DNA of 64,000 bases. It comes from Schleiferia thermophila. GTDB lineage: Bacteria; Bacteroidota; Bacteroidia; Flavobacteriales; Schleiferiaceae. Below the pieces are notes generated by a model. It was not told the origin of the DNA. It did not search any database and saw only the letters and a program-made list of their open reading frames with translations. Each line of letters starts with the position of its first letter. The first letter of the stretch is position 1. A program made the position numbers and the translations under genes. Shown here piece by piece: positions 1-9,185 of the stretch. The DNA lies in NCBI RefSeq assembly GCF_003337435.1, contig NZ_QPJS01000001.1:388513-452512 (forward strand), in the 5' to 3' direction.

Positions 1-2
1 TA

Positions 3-539
3 TGTAGGCCTTTTGTGATGGTTTTTGGTTGTATTTTGGGCCTTGGAGTGGGGACTTTTGACAATCTGTCGACATGGCTGGAGCCGGCTCTCAGTTCAAC
101 AAATTTTTCACATCATGCTGGACAGATTATGGGGATTGCTATATCAGCTGGTGTTATCGGGGTGGGCGTGATATCTCCCGCAGTGGCACGATATAGGTGG
201 CACATCGGATATTTAAAATTTGTATTGGTGTTTGTCCTTTTATCTATGGTTTTGTTGACCGTTTATCCGAAATTGGTTGTTTTTTACATTTTAATTATCA
301 CCAGTAGTGTGTTGATGTTTCCGGCTTATCCCCTTATAATGGAGATGGTGGCAGAGCGTTTTTTGCAGGGGGGATTGGCAGCAGGTGCAGTTGGTATGGT
401 CAGCCGGGTCGTAACGGTCACACTTACCCTGCTGGCATCTGCTTACATCGGCGATGCCTCTCTGTTTTTTCGATTTTTATCGATACCGCTTTTGGCAGGT
501 GTTGCTTTGATTACTTTGTGGAATGACACAATAATTTAG
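3..539 (+). CDS. MFS transporter, C-terminal part (5' end outside window)
   Basis: The frame is open to the left edge, so this is the tail of a longer gene; an internal GTG at 15 is probably not the real start. About 175 residues are visible, with roughly five or six hydrophobic helices separated by short basic loops such as the ARYRWHIGY loop after the second helix. The arrangement of a helix rich in Gly followed by a long loop, and the late segment with PAYPLIMEMV and a following Gly-rich helix, resembles the second half of FLVCR/DIRC2-like members of the major facilitator superfamily. The substrate cannot be told. It is followed by an 80-base gap and purH on the same strand. Confidence is good for an integral membrane transporter and moderate for the MFS assignment. 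Confidence 0.6.
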   Translation, partial: CRPFVMVFGCILGLGVGTFDNLSTWLEPALSSTNFSHHAGQIMGIAISAGVIGVGVISPAVARYRWHIGYLKFVLVFVLLSMVLLTVYPKLVVFYILIITSSVLMFPAYPLIMEMVAERFLQGGLAAGAVGMVSRVVTVTLTLLASAYIGDASLFFRFLSIPLLAGVALITLWNDTII

Positions 540-585
540 TGCAATGAAGGTGTTATTCTGTGACAGGCAATTGAACTACCCAAAT

Positions 586-593
586 TACATTTG
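586..593 (+). promoter_or_regulatory. candidate Bacteroidota -7 promoter box upstream of purH
   Basis: TACATTTG matches the Bacteroidota -7 consensus TAnnTTTG exactly and ends 26 bases before the GTG start of purH. A TTG lies upstream at 571-573, but the 12-base spacer is shorter than the usual 17-23, so the -33 element is unconvincing. Confidence 0.35.
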
Positions 594-619
594 TCCTGTT
601 TTTTTCTAAATTTTCATTA

Positions 620-2125
620 GTGTCAGTAAAGAAAATAAAAACTGCCTTAATTTCAGTATTTTACAAGGATGGATTGGAACGACTTGTGCGCGAGCTTCGC
701 GATAAAAATGTGGAAATTTTTTCAACCGGAGGGACTCAGGATTATATTCAATCGCTCGGAGTACCAGCTACATCAATTGAGGAGATTACCGAATTTCCCG
801 AAATTTTAGGAGGAAGGGTTAAGACCTTACATCCAGCAGTATTTGGAGGAATTTTGAGAAGAGATTCCAATCTGGATGACCTGCTGCAAATTAGTCAATA
901 CGGTATCACGCCTTTCGACCTGGTAGTGGTGGATTTATATCCGTTTGAAGAAACAGTAAAATCGGGAAAGTCGCATCAGGACATTATAGAGAAAATTGAC
1001 ATTGGCGGCATTAGCCTTATCAGAGCAGCAGCAAAAAATTTCACCGACGTAGCCATAGTGTCCTCAAGGTTTCAATATGATCGTTTTCTCGAACATTATC
1101 TGTCATACGAAGGCTGCACAGACCTGGACTTCCGCAAAGAGCTGGCAAGGGAGGCTTTCCGCATCAGTAGTACGTATGACAGAGCTATTTTCCATTGGTT
1201 TAGTGATTTGCCATTGCCATCGGAAAAAGTGCATTCGCTACGCTACGGAGAGAATCCTCATCAGCGCGGGTGGTTTGAAGGGGACCTTTCCGAAATTTTC
1301 ACTCAACTATCGGGTAAGGAGCTCAGCTACAACAACCTTCTGGATATAGACGCTGCCTTGGCCTACCTAGGCGAATTTGACGAGACCTCATGTGTGATCG
1401 TAAAACACAATAATGCCTGCGGACTTGCTTCAAGAACCGATGTATTTCAGGCATGGACGGATGCACTGAAAGCGGACCCTGTTTCTGCATTTGGAGGTAT
1501 TATAGCCTTCAATGCTCCTGTGGATACAAAAACAGCTGAAGCAGTTTCCGGAATTTTTTTTGAAGTACTCCTTGCTCCAGGCTTTGACAGTGAAGCCCTC
1601 GAACTACTGCGATCCAAAAAGAACAGAATTATTGTCCAAATCCATCCATTTGTACCCAACAGACTCACCAAGCGGTCAGCACTCAATGGGTATTTGGTAC
1701 AAGACAGGGATTTGCATACCGATAGTGCTGAGGATTTCAAATATGTAACGCGTAAAAAACCCACCCATCAAGAGGTGAAAGATCTGATTTTTGCCTCCAA
1801 AATCAGTAAGCACACCAGAAGTAATACCATAGTATTGGCCAAAGATCACATGCTGTTGGCTGCCGGGACTGGGCAGACTTCAAGAGTGGATGCCTTGAGG
1901 CAGGCTATTCTGAAGGGTCAGACCTTTGGTTTGAGTCTGCAAGGTGCTGTGATGGCAAGTGATGCATTTTTTCCGTTTCCGGATTGTGTCGAAATTGCAC
2001 ACCAGGCTGGAATTACTGCCATTGTTCAACCCGGTGGGTCCATCAAAGACCAATTGAGCATCGACTACTGCAATCAGCACGATTTGGCTATGGTATTTAC
2101 CGGTTTTAGACATTTTAAACATTAA
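620..2125 (+). CDS. purH: bifunctional AICAR transformylase / IMP cyclohydrolase
   Basis: PurH catalyses the last two steps of IMP synthesis in the cytoplasm: formylation of AICAR with 10-formyl-THF and ring closure. The 501-residue length is typical. The N-terminal MGS-like cyclohydrolase domain (about 1-190) carries the STGGT and GGRVKTLHP motifs; the C-terminal transformylase domain carries the KHNNACG and SAFGG segments and ends in a VQPGGSIKDQ motif close to the C terminus. The start is GTG at 620; no ATG is available that keeps the conserved KIKTALISV beginning. It lies 14 bases before mreB and may be co-transcribed with the cell-shape genes, although the functions are unrelated. Confidence 0.97.
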   Translation: MSVKKIKTALISVFYKDGLERLVRELRDKNVEIFSTGGTQDYIQSLGVPATSIEEITEFPEILGGRVKTLHPAVFGGILRRDSNLDDLLQISQYGITPFDLVVVDLYPFEETVKSGKSHQDIIEKIDIGGISLIRAAAKNFTDVAIVSSRFQYDRFLEHYLSYEGCTDLDFRKELAREAFRISSTYDRAIFHWFSDLPLPSEKVHSLRYGENPHQRGWFEGDLSEIFTQLSGKELSYNNLLDIDAALAYLGEFDETSCVIVKHNNACGLASRTDVFQAWTDALKADPVSAFGGIIAFNAPVDTKTAEAVSGIFFEVLLAPGFDSEALELLRSKKNRIIVQIHPFVPNRLTKRSALNGYLVQDRDLHTDSAEDFKYVTRKKPTHQEVKDLIFASKISKHTRSNTIVLAKDHMLLAAGTGQTSRVDALRQAILKGQTFGLSLQGAVMASDAFFPFPDCVEIAHQAGITAIVQPGGSIKDQLSIDYCNQHDLAMVFTGFRHFKH

Positions 2126-2139
2126 TAAAATATTCTAAT

Positions 2140-3165
2140 ATGGGATTTTTTGATTTCCTTACCGAAGAAATCGCTATCGACCTGGGTACTGCCAACACCC
2201 TTATAATTCACAGGGATAAAGTAGTAGTTGATGCACCCTCTATCGTGGCGATCGATCGAAATACGAACAAAATCATAGCTGTAGGCCATCAGGCCAGAAT
2301 GATGCACGGAAAAACGCACGAAAACATAAAGACCATCCGCCCGCTTAAAGATGGGGTGATTGCCGATTTTGAAGCCTCTGAGCACATGATAAGGGAGCTG
2401 ATCAAAAGCATCCCAGGGCTGAAAAACCGATTTTTCACCCCCTCTCTGCGCATGGTAATTTGCATACCTTCGGGTATTACAGAGGTCGAGAAAAGAGCAG
2501 TGCGCGACAGTGCCGAACATGCCGGAGCCAAGGAGGTCTATCTTATTCAGGAACCAATGGCTGCGGCCATTGGCATTGGAGTGGACGTACAGGAGCCGAA
2601 AGGCAATATGATCATTGACATTGGAGGGGGGACCACCGAAATAGCCGTTGTAGCACTGGGAGGTATTGTGTGTGATAAATCCATAAAAGTAGCCGGTGAT
2701 GTATTTACCAACGACATCAGTTACTACATGCGTACCAAACACAATCTGTATGTAGGCGAACGCACCGCAGAGGAAATAAAAATTCAGGTTGGAGCAGCTC
2801 TCGATGAACTCGACAACCCGCCAGATGACATGCCTGTTCAGGGCCGAGACTTGCTGACCGGAAAACCAAAACAGGTAGTGGTCAATTACAAAGAAATAGC
2901 CCGGGCTTTGGAAAAGTCCATCATCAGGATAGAAGACGCCATCATGGAGGCCCTCTCCATGACTCCTCCTGAACTAGCAGCTGATATTTACAACAGCGGA
3001 ATATATATGGCAGGAGGAGGAAGCATGCTTAGAGGACTCGACAAACGCATCTCTATGAAAACTGACCTGCCTGTATATGTAGCTGAGGACCCCTTAAGAG
3101 CCGTAGTACGAGGTACGGGCATAGCTTTAAAAAACCTTGATAAATTTAATTTCCTCAGCCGCTAG
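2140..3165 (+). CDS. mreB: rod shape-determining actin-like protein MreB
   Basis: Bacterial actin that forms membrane-associated filaments and places the elongation machinery for peptidoglycan. Full length (341 aa). The actin-fold nucleotide motifs are visible: phosphate-1 AIDLGTANTLI near the N terminus, phosphate-2 DIGGGTTEIAV near residue 160, and the adenosine motif AGGGSMLRG near residue 290. The N-terminal GFFDFLTEE is short and amphipathic, as in MreB proteins that bind the membrane. It heads the run mreB-mreC-mreD-mrdA-rodA on one strand, the standard elongasome cluster. The gap to mreC is 50 bases. Confidence 0.98.
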   Translation: MGFFDFLTEEIAIDLGTANTLIIHRDKVVVDAPSIVAIDRNTNKIIAVGHQARMMHGKTHENIKTIRPLKDGVIADFEASEHMIRELIKSIPGLKNRFFTPSLRMVICIPSGITEVEKRAVRDSAEHAGAKEVYLIQEPMAAAIGIGVDVQEPKGNMIIDIGGGTTEIAVVALGGIVCDKSIKVAGDVFTNDISYYMRTKHNLYVGERTAEEIKIQVGAALDELDNPPDDMPVQGRDLLTGKPKQVVVNYKEIARALEKSIIRIEDAIMEALSMTPPELAADIYNSGIYMAGGGSMLRGLDKRISMKTDLPVYVAEDPLRAVVRGTGIALKNLDKFNFLSR

Positions 3166-3215
3166 CCGGTTTTTCATTACATTGACTCAAATCCAATCCA
3201 TACCCTTGAAGAAGG

Positions 3216-4049
3216 ATGAATAAAGTCTGGTCTTTTTTAATCAAAAACGCATATCTGATTTTATTTATCCTGATACAGGGGTTTTGTCTATCCCTCACCA
3301 TTCGGCACAATGTGTATCAAAATTACGTTTGGTTTACGAGCAGTACCTATGCGGTAGGTACTATACACGACAGAATTTCGGCCGCCTATGAGTATCTAAG
3401 TCTTAAACAACAGAACCAGGTGCTCCAAACAGAAAATGCAGTACTTCGTACGGCACTGGAAGAGTTTAGAAACTCTTTTATATACGAATCGGGAAGAATA
3501 GAAGACACATTACTGAAGCAGGTGTACACCTATCAGGAAGCCAGAGTGATTCACAGTACCATTCACCTGCAAAACAATTATCTTGTCATCGACAAAGGCG
3601 AAATCCATGGTCTGAAACCGGGTATGGCGGTCATTTCACCTATCGGTGTGGCGGGTATCATCAAAGATGTGGGCTCACGCTATTCCACTGCTCTTTCAGT
3701 GATTCACAGTAAATTTTCCATAAGTGCCCGCCCTGCCAATGCCAAAAACTTTGGCTCCCTAATCTGGAATGGCAAAAACTATCGATATGCACAACTGATC
3801 GACTTACCAAGGCAAACTCGGATCCGAAACGGAGATACGGTCGTCACAGATGTGCGCAGTCTTATCTTTCCCGAAGGAATAGGTGTAGGCATTATCAAAA
3901 GTTACAGAACCAGGGAGCCGGGCGATTTTATTGAAGCTCAGATTGAACTTTTTACAGATTTCAGCAGCATACACCAGGTCTATGTCATTGATTTTATTGA
4001 TAAAAAAGCCATTGAGGATTTAAAACTGCTCATTAATGAAGGCAAGTGA
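3216..4049 (+). CDS. mreC: rod shape-determining protein MreC
   Basis: Bitopic membrane protein that joins cytoplasmic MreB to periplasmic PBP2/RodA. 277 aa: a short cytoplasmic start, one transmembrane helix at about residues 10-28, a coiled coil at about 65-90 rich in Leu, Gln and Glu, then the two-lobed beta domain with the LKPGMAVISPIGVAG segment near 140-155. Position between mreB and mreD supports the call. It overlaps the start of mreD by 14 bases, suggesting translational coupling. Confidence 0.95.
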   Translation: MNKVWSFLIKNAYLILFILIQGFCLSLTIRHNVYQNYVWFTSSTYAVGTIHDRISAAYEYLSLKQQNQVLQTENAVLRTALEEFRNSFIYESGRIEDTLLKQVYTYQEARVIHSTIHLQNNYLVIDKGEIHGLKPGMAVISPIGVAGIIKDVGSRYSTALSVIHSKFSISARPANAKNFGSLIWNGKNYRYAQLIDLPRQTRIRNGDTVVTDVRSLIFPEGIGVGIIKSYRTREPGDFIEAQIELFTDFSSIHQVYVIDFIDKKAIEDLKLLINEGK

Positions 4050-4566
4050 TGCAATGTCATGGACTGTAGCACTTGTGGCTGCTTTAGTACTGCAGGTTGG
4101 AGTATTTGACCAGATTAAACTTTCCGGATACATCAATCCACAGATTGTACCTGCATTATTCCTAGCTGCTAAACTGTTTCTTCCCAAATACTTGCATCTG
4201 TTGCTTTCATTTCTTACGGGTCTTGCCATCGACTGGTGGTACAACACAGGGGGAATTTATGCTTCCGCACTTTCTATGATATCTTTTATTCCTTTGGAAA
4301 GGTTGTTAGGCTTACTGGTTACCAGTGATCTCGGGATTATCCGTGTGAGCACTGTGGGATTCAGACGATATTTCGTTTATATATCCATTTCTTATGTGGT
4401 ATTTTTCGCATGGTTGTATGTATTGGATTCCATGGCGTCTATAAAATTTTTAGTTTTGGGTTCGAAGATCTTATACTCCACTGCCATAAGTTTATTGATT
4501 GTTGTCCCCATTGAAATTCTCCTAACACCTGATGCAACCCGTGTAGGAAAAAGAAGATTGAAATGA
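4036..4566 (+). CDS. mreD: rod shape-determining membrane protein MreD
   Basis: 176 aa, almost entirely hydrophobic, with five or six predicted transmembrane helices and little soluble sequence, as in MreD. Sequence identity in this family is low, so the call rests mainly on size, topology and its place between mreC and the PBP2 gene. The ATG at 4036 lies inside the end of mreC; a second in-frame ATG at 4054 just after the mreC stop is an alternative start. The stop overlaps the mrdA start as ATGA. Confidence 0.88.
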   Translation: MKASDAMSWTVALVAALVLQVGVFDQIKLSGYINPQIVPALFLAAKLFLPKYLHLLLSFLTGLAIDWWYNTGGIYASALSMISFIPLERLLGLLVTSDLGIIRVSTVGFRRYFVYISISYVVFFAWLYVLDSMASIKFLVLGSKILYSTAISLLIVVPIEILLTPDATRVGKRRLK

Positions 4567-6419
4567 AGCGAATCACGGTTTTTGTAATCTTTCTCATAGC
4601 CGTGTGGATGGCTTTCACAGTCAGGCTTTTCCACATACAAATTGTGGACAACAGTTGGAAACTCTCTGCCGAAAACAATGTGATTCGCACCCTTAAGATC
4701 TACGCTCCCCGGGGTGAAATAGTCGACCGTGAGGGTCGGGTTATTGTTGCCAATCAAGTGGCCTATGATCTGATGGTCATTCCCATGCAGGTCAAAGAGA
4801 TGGACACGGCCGAGTTTTGCCGGCTGTTTGCCATATCGAGGGAGTTTTTCGAAAAGCAACTGGAGGCAGCACGGAATTACAGCCGATACAAGCCATCCGA
4901 ATTTATCCGATACATACAGGCCAAGGACTATGCATATTTACAGGAAAAATTGTTTTTATTTCCAGGCTTTTTCTTCCAACGACGCACCCTGCGATACTAT
5001 CCGTATTCATCGGCAGCCAATGTCCTTGGCTTCATTGGAGAGGTGGACGAAAGCACCGTTAAAAACAATCCTGAGTACAGCAGAGGAGATTTCATCGGTG
5101 TTGCCGGCATTGAAAAATCTTACGAACGATATCTGAGAGGTAAGCACGGTGTAAAGAGAATACTCGTAGATGTGCGAGGGCGGGAGAAGGGCCCTTACAA
5201 AGCCGGTCTCTTTGACTCACTCGCAGTGCCCGGCAGCGACCTTATGGCAACCATCGACATCGAACTGCAGATGTATGGTGAAACACTCATGCGCAATAAG
5301 CGCGGTAGCATTGTAGCCATAGAACCCTCAACTGGTGAAATTCTCCTACTTGTCACCAGTCCCACATATGACCCAAATTTGCTGGTTGGTCGCGACAGAA
5401 ACATCAATTACAGAAAGCTTTACAACGATTCTATCAACAAACCACTCTACGACCGTGCCCTGCTTGCTGAGTATCCTCCCGGTTCCCCGTTCAAAATACT
5501 TCAGGCCCTGGTAGCACTTCAAGAAGGAAGCATTCAACCTTCAACTACGTTTACGTGTGGAGGAGGTTTCAGAGCCGGCAGTCTTTTTGTGCGGTGTAAG
5601 TGTGGCACCTCGTATCCATTACCTCTTCAAGTCGGCATCTATAAATCGTGCAACAATTACTTCTGCAATACCTACAAGCGCACCATTGAAAAATATCCCG
5701 ATGCCCCTACTGGTGTTGAAATCTGGAGCCGTCATATGAAAAGCTTCGGTCTGGGTACGTACTTCAACAACGACCTTTCCACCGGCAGACGAGGGTTAGT
5801 ACCAGATTCAACATATTACAATCGAAAATTTAGAACAACCCGCTGGAAAGCACTCAACACCATTTCTCTAGGCATCGGACAGGGTGAAATGCTCGTTACT
5901 CCTATTCAACTGGCCAATGCAGCAGCTGCGATTGCCAACAGAGGCTACTTCTATACGCCCCATCTGGTTAAGCGCATAGATGGTAAACCGATTACTGACC
6001 CACATTACACACAGCCAAAAAAAACTACAGTAGATAGCATTCACTTTGAAACTGTGATCGAAGGGATGTTTCAGGTCTTCGAACAAGGAACGGCCAGAGC
6101 CTCACGAATCCCCGGAATTGAGCTCTGTGGAAAAACGGGAACCGCCCAAAATCCCCATGGCCAGGACCATTCGATTTTTATGGCCTTTGGTCCAAAGAAC
6201 AACCCCAAAATTGCCATCGCTATCTTTGTTGAAAATGGCTACTGGGGCTCTCGCTGGGCTGCTCCGATTGCCTCCTTGATCATCGAAAAATACCTCACCG
6301 GAAAAGTAGAGCGTAAAGAACTCGAAAGACGCATGATGGAAGGCTCTCTTCAAGACGAGTATGACCGTCAGCTGATCAGAATTTTCGGACAGAAACTTTT
6401 GACAACCAGCGGCAGATGA
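4563..6419 (+). CDS. mrdA: penicillin-binding protein 2, elongasome transpeptidase
   Basis: Class B PBP that cross-links peptidoglycan during elongation. 618 aa: one N-terminal membrane helix (about 5-22), the PBP dimerisation/pedestal region with the APRGEIVDREGR motif, then the transpeptidase domain. Active-site motifs are present in order: SPFK with Ser308, SCN at Ser362, and KTGT at Lys524. The SxxK motif reads SPFK, a mild variation on the usual STFK. Its start overlaps mreD (ATGA) and its stop overlaps rodA (ATGA), matching the obligate partnership of PBP2 with RodA. Confidence 0.96.
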   Translation: MKRITVFVIFLIAVWMAFTVRLFHIQIVDNSWKLSAENNVIRTLKIYAPRGEIVDREGRVIVANQVAYDLMVIPMQVKEMDTAEFCRLFAISREFFEKQLEAARNYSRYKPSEFIRYIQAKDYAYLQEKLFLFPGFFFQRRTLRYYPYSSAANVLGFIGEVDESTVKNNPEYSRGDFIGVAGIEKSYERYLRGKHGVKRILVDVRGREKGPYKAGLFDSLAVPGSDLMATIDIELQMYGETLMRNKRGSIVAIEPSTGEILLLVTSPTYDPNLLVGRDRNINYRKLYNDSINKPLYDRALLAEYPPGSPFKILQALVALQEGSIQPSTTFTCGGGFRAGSLFVRCKCGTSYPLPLQVGIYKSCNNYFCNTYKRTIEKYPDAPTGVEIWSRHMKSFGLGTYFNNDLSTGRRGLVPDSTYYNRKFRTTRWKALNTISLGIGQGEMLVTPIQLANAAAAIANRGYFYTPHLVKRIDGKPITDPHYTQPKKTTVDSIHFETVIEGMFQVFEQGTARASRIPGIELCGKTGTAQNPHGQDHSIFMAFGPKNNPKIAIAIFVENGYWGSRWAAPIASLIIEKYLTGKVERKELERRMMEGSLQDEYDRQLIRIFGQKLLTTSGR

Positions 6420-7672
6420 GAAAAAGAAACTCCATTTTTGAAGGGATAGACTGGTCGGTACTTTTGCTTTATTACCTGCTGGTAATCATCGGTTTTTTCA
6501 GTGTTTTGGCTGCTGTTTACAATCCGGACACGTTTTCCCTTTCGAATCTATCGCACAACTACAACAAGCAGATGATTTTCATTATTGCATCCACTGTGAT
6601 CGGATTGTTCATACTAAGTCTGGAAGGCAGGTTAATAGAACCCCTGTCATTCCCCATATATCTGCTCACTTTGGGATTGCTTGTAGCAGTTCTTTTTTTA
6701 GGAGTAAAAATTTCCGGGGCGCGTTCATGGTTTCAGTTCGGAGCTTTTAGTCTACAGCCAGGTGAATTTGCCAAACTATCTGCTTCTATGATGGTGGCTG
6801 CAATACTAGCGGGTGCCAATCGAAAAAATTTTAACAAAAAGCTTTTTCTAGCCATAGTGGTCATAGCCATCCCGGCACTGCTCATACTGCCACAGCCTGA
6901 CCTTGGCAGTGCAATAGTTTTTTCTTCATTTCTGTTTGTCTTTTACCGAGAAGGTTTACCGTTGTTTTATGTATTGATCTTCATTGCTTTGGGTGTATTT
7001 TTTATCCTGGCACTGGTGATAGACCCTGACATACTTTCCGTGGTACTTGGTGGCATGGGTGTCTTTGTTGCCATTCTATTGCGGAGAATGCGCAGGGTTT
7101 GGTTAACCATTGCAGCCGTTACGGCATTGCTGGTTCTTTTCATTCAATCGGTCGATTATGCTTTCTACAATCTCCTGGAAGATCGGCACCGAAACCGCAT
7201 CAACATCATGCTTGGCAAGGCGCACGATCCCAAGGGTATCGGGTACAATACCCATCAGAGTATGATTGCTATTGGTTCAGGGGGGGTATGGGGTAAAGGA
7301 TTTCTTCAAGGCACACAGACGAAGTACGATTTTGTCCCCGAACAGCAGACAGATTTTATCTTTTGTACCATTGGGGAAGAATGGGGTTTTGTAGGGTCTT
7401 TTCTTTTTATCTCGCTTTACCTGCTTTTTATTTACCGGATTTTTGTGTTGGCTGAGCGACAAAAGCTTGCATATGCACGGATCTTTGCGTATTCTGTTGG
7501 GAGTATTATTTTTTTTCACTTCACGGTAAATATTGCCATGACTATCGGTTTGTTTCCTGTGATAGGAATTCCATTGCCATTTATAAGCTCTGGTGGGTCT
7601 TCGATGTTGGCTTTTTCGATGATGATTTTCATCTTGCTCAGGCTTGATACGTATAGGCAGGAAATTTTGTAA
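6416..7672 (+). CDS. rodA: SEDS-family peptidoglycan glycosyltransferase RodA
   Basis: Polytopic SEDS glycosyltransferase that polymerises lipid II during cell elongation with PBP2. 418 aa with about ten transmembrane helices. Conserved SEDS segments are visible: QPDLGSA near residue 160, the GKGFLQGTQT and FVPEQQTDFIF region near 285-310, and FISSGGSSMLA near the C terminus. The central region (about 180-240) is longer than in E. coli RodA, as is common in Bacteroidota. It is the last gene of the mre cluster and is followed by a 200-base spacer before a convergent gene. Confidence 0.96.
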   Translation: MRKRNSIFEGIDWSVLLLYYLLVIIGFFSVLAAVYNPDTFSLSNLSHNYNKQMIFIIASTVIGLFILSLEGRLIEPLSFPIYLLTLGLLVAVLFLGVKISGARSWFQFGAFSLQPGEFAKLSASMMVAAILAGANRKNFNKKLFLAIVVIAIPALLILPQPDLGSAIVFSSFLFVFYREGLPLFYVLIFIALGVFFILALVIDPDILSVVLGGMGVFVAILLRRMRRVWLTIAAVTALLVLFIQSVDYAFYNLLEDRHRNRINIMLGKAHDPKGIGYNTHQSMIAIGSGGVWGKGFLQGTQTKYDFVPEQQTDFIFCTIGEEWGFVGSFLFISLYLLFIYRIFVLAERQKLAYARIFAYSVGSIIFFHFTVNIAMTIGLFPVIGIPLPFISSGGSSMLAFSMMIFILLRLDTYRQEIL

Positions 7673-7761
7673 AATAAGAGCTATTTCTCCACAAAGATTT
7701 CTATCCTGTAAATCTTTTAACTTAGTAAAGGCAGAATGTTTGTGATTTCAAGTAAAAATCT

Positions 7762-7793
7762 GTGCAAGTGTTTATTTACATAAATTCTTGCAC
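7762..7793. terminator. possible hairpin between convergent rodA and paaD
   Basis: Seven-base arms GTGCAAG (7762-7768) and CTTGCAC (7787-7793) flank an 18-base AT-rich loop, in the only spacer between two converging genes. There is no clear T tract after either arm, so function as a terminator is uncertain. Confidence 0.25.
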
Positions 7794-7873
7794 TGCGTTC
7801 CTTATCACACCTTCTCTCTGCGGATTGGGGATTAGCAGAATTGAAAACATTCTAAAACGAGGTTGTGCGACCG

Positions 7874-8368
7874 TCAAATGCACTTAAAGTAGTCAAAAGG
7901 TTCAAGGCAATCCAGACAACGATACAATGCTTTGCAGGCTGTAGAGCCAAACTGGGAGACCATTTCTGTGTGTAAGGATTTGCAATGCGGACATCTCACT
8001 GCCGATTGTTTTCCGAAGAGCACACGCTTATCGGGGGTACCCTTTGAGGGTGGAGCTATGCCATATGCTTCGAGTTTGGCACGGGCTTCATCGGTCATCC
8101 AATCCGTTGTCCAGGGCGGTGACAGTTTTTCTTTAATCACTACTTTTTTGTATCCGTGAGCTGCGAGAGTTTTACTGATTTCTTTTTCGATGGCATGCAT
8201 GGCCGGACATCCGGAGTAGGTAGGTGTGATGATTACTTCTACAGTGCCGTCATCCTTTAGGTCAATATCCCTTAGGATGCCCATGTCCTCAATGGTAAGC
8301 ACCGGAATCTCCGGGTCAGTAACCTGGCTGAGCAGTTGTCTTATGTGTGTCTGGGTTGTCTGATTCAT
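7874..8368 (-). CDS. paaD: PaaD-like iron-sulfur assembly protein of the phenylacetyl-CoA epoxidase
   Basis: 164 aa with two parts. The N-terminal MIP18/DUF59 domain (about 1-100) contains [16 protein letters not shown] and the YSGCPAM motif with the conserved Cys. The C-terminal zinc-ribbon-like part (about 120-164) has CPHC, then [12 protein letters not shown], and ends [11 protein letters not shown], which is the signature ending of PaaD. In other bacteria PaaD helps mature the PaaABCE oxygenase that epoxidises phenylacetyl-CoA. No paaABCE genes lie next to it here; paaG is 37 kb away. Its ATG overlaps the thyA stop in the order thyA then paaD, so the two are translationally coupled. Confidence 0.9.
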   Translation of the reverse strand: MNQTTQTHIRQLLSQVTDPEIPVLTIEDMGILRDIDLKDDGTVEVIITPTYSGCPAMHAIEKEISKTLAAHGYKKVVIKEKLSPPWTTDWMTDEARAKLEAYGIAPPSKGTPDKRVLFGKQSAVRCPHCKSLHTEMVSQFGSTACKALYRCLDCLEPFDYFKCI

Positions 8369-9159
8369 ACGGCTACTTCTGCCTTAATGTGGGGATGAGG
8401 GTCATAACCTATAAGGGTGAAGTCTTCAAATCGGAAATCAAAAATGGTTTTTACTTCCGGATTCAATAACATTCTCGGGAGTGGTCTTGGTTCGCGGCTG
8501 AGCTGTAAATGAGCTTGGTCCAAGTGATTGAGGTAGAGGTGAGCATCGCCGAAGGTGTGTATAAACTCTCCGGGTTCCAGTTCCGTGACGTGTGCTACCA
8601 TCATGGTGAGTAGGGCATAGGATGCAATGTTAAACGGCACCCCAAGAAAAACGTCGGCACTGCGCTGATAGAGCTGGCAGCTCAGTCTACCGTTTGCCAC
8701 ATAAAACTGAAAGAGGGTGTGGCAAGGGGGCAATTTCATGCGGTCAATGTCTGCGACGTTCCAGGCGCTCACAATGAGCCTTCGCGAATCTGGATTTTTT
8801 CGGATCTGGTCGATCAGATTGGAAATCTGATCAATTTTTCTACCATCGGCTGATGGCCAACTGCGCCATTGGTAGCCATACACTGGTCCAAGGTCGCCGT
8901 TTTCATCCGCCCATTCGTCCCATATGGTTACCTTATTTTCCCTCAAATAACGAATGTTGGTATCCCCTTTCAAAAACCACAGCAACTCATGTATGATCGA
9001 TCGGACATGGAGTTTTTTGGTCGTGACCAGTGGAAACCCTTCCGAGAGGTCAAATCTCATTTGATATCCGAATATGCTAATTGTACCTGTGCCTGTCCTG
9101 TCGTGTTTGCGCACTCCTTTCTGTAGAATGGTGCGCATCAGCTCATGATATTGCTGCAT
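8365..9159 (-). CDS. thyA: thymidylate synthase
   Basis: Folate-dependent ThyA that methylates dUMP to dTMP with methylene-THF. With the start at the ATG whose product begins [10 protein letters not shown], the protein is 264 aa, the same length as E. coli ThyA. Visible motifs: DRTGTGT near the N terminus, the catalytic [11 protein letters not shown] segment, [20 protein letters not shown], and the dUMP-binding [13 protein letters not shown]. The frame is open further upstream to 9351, but that extension runs into the 3' end of the preceding lipoprotein gene and has no family similarity, so it was rejected. The stop overlaps the start of paaD (ATGA). Confidence 0.96.
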   Translation of the reverse strand: MQQYHELMRTILQKGVRKHDRTGTGTISIFGYQMRFDLSEGFPLVTTKKLHVRSIIHELLWFLKGDTNIRYLRENKVTIWDEWADENGDLGPVYGYQWRSWPSADGRKIDQISNLIDQIRKNPDSRRLIVSAWNVADIDRMKLPPCHTLFQFYVANGRLSCQLYQRSADVFLGVPFNIASYALLTMMVAHVTELEPGEFIHTFGDAHLYLNHLDQAHLQLSREPRPLPRMLLNPEVKTIFDFRFEDFTLIGYDPHPHIKAEVAV

Positions 9160-9185
9160 TTTTAGCGTTTTGATTCTTGAGAGTA

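Noticed and set aside
2122-2742. 206-codon minus-strand frame opposite mreB
   Set aside because: It is the antisense of a highly conserved gene and has no domain or signal; judged a shadow.
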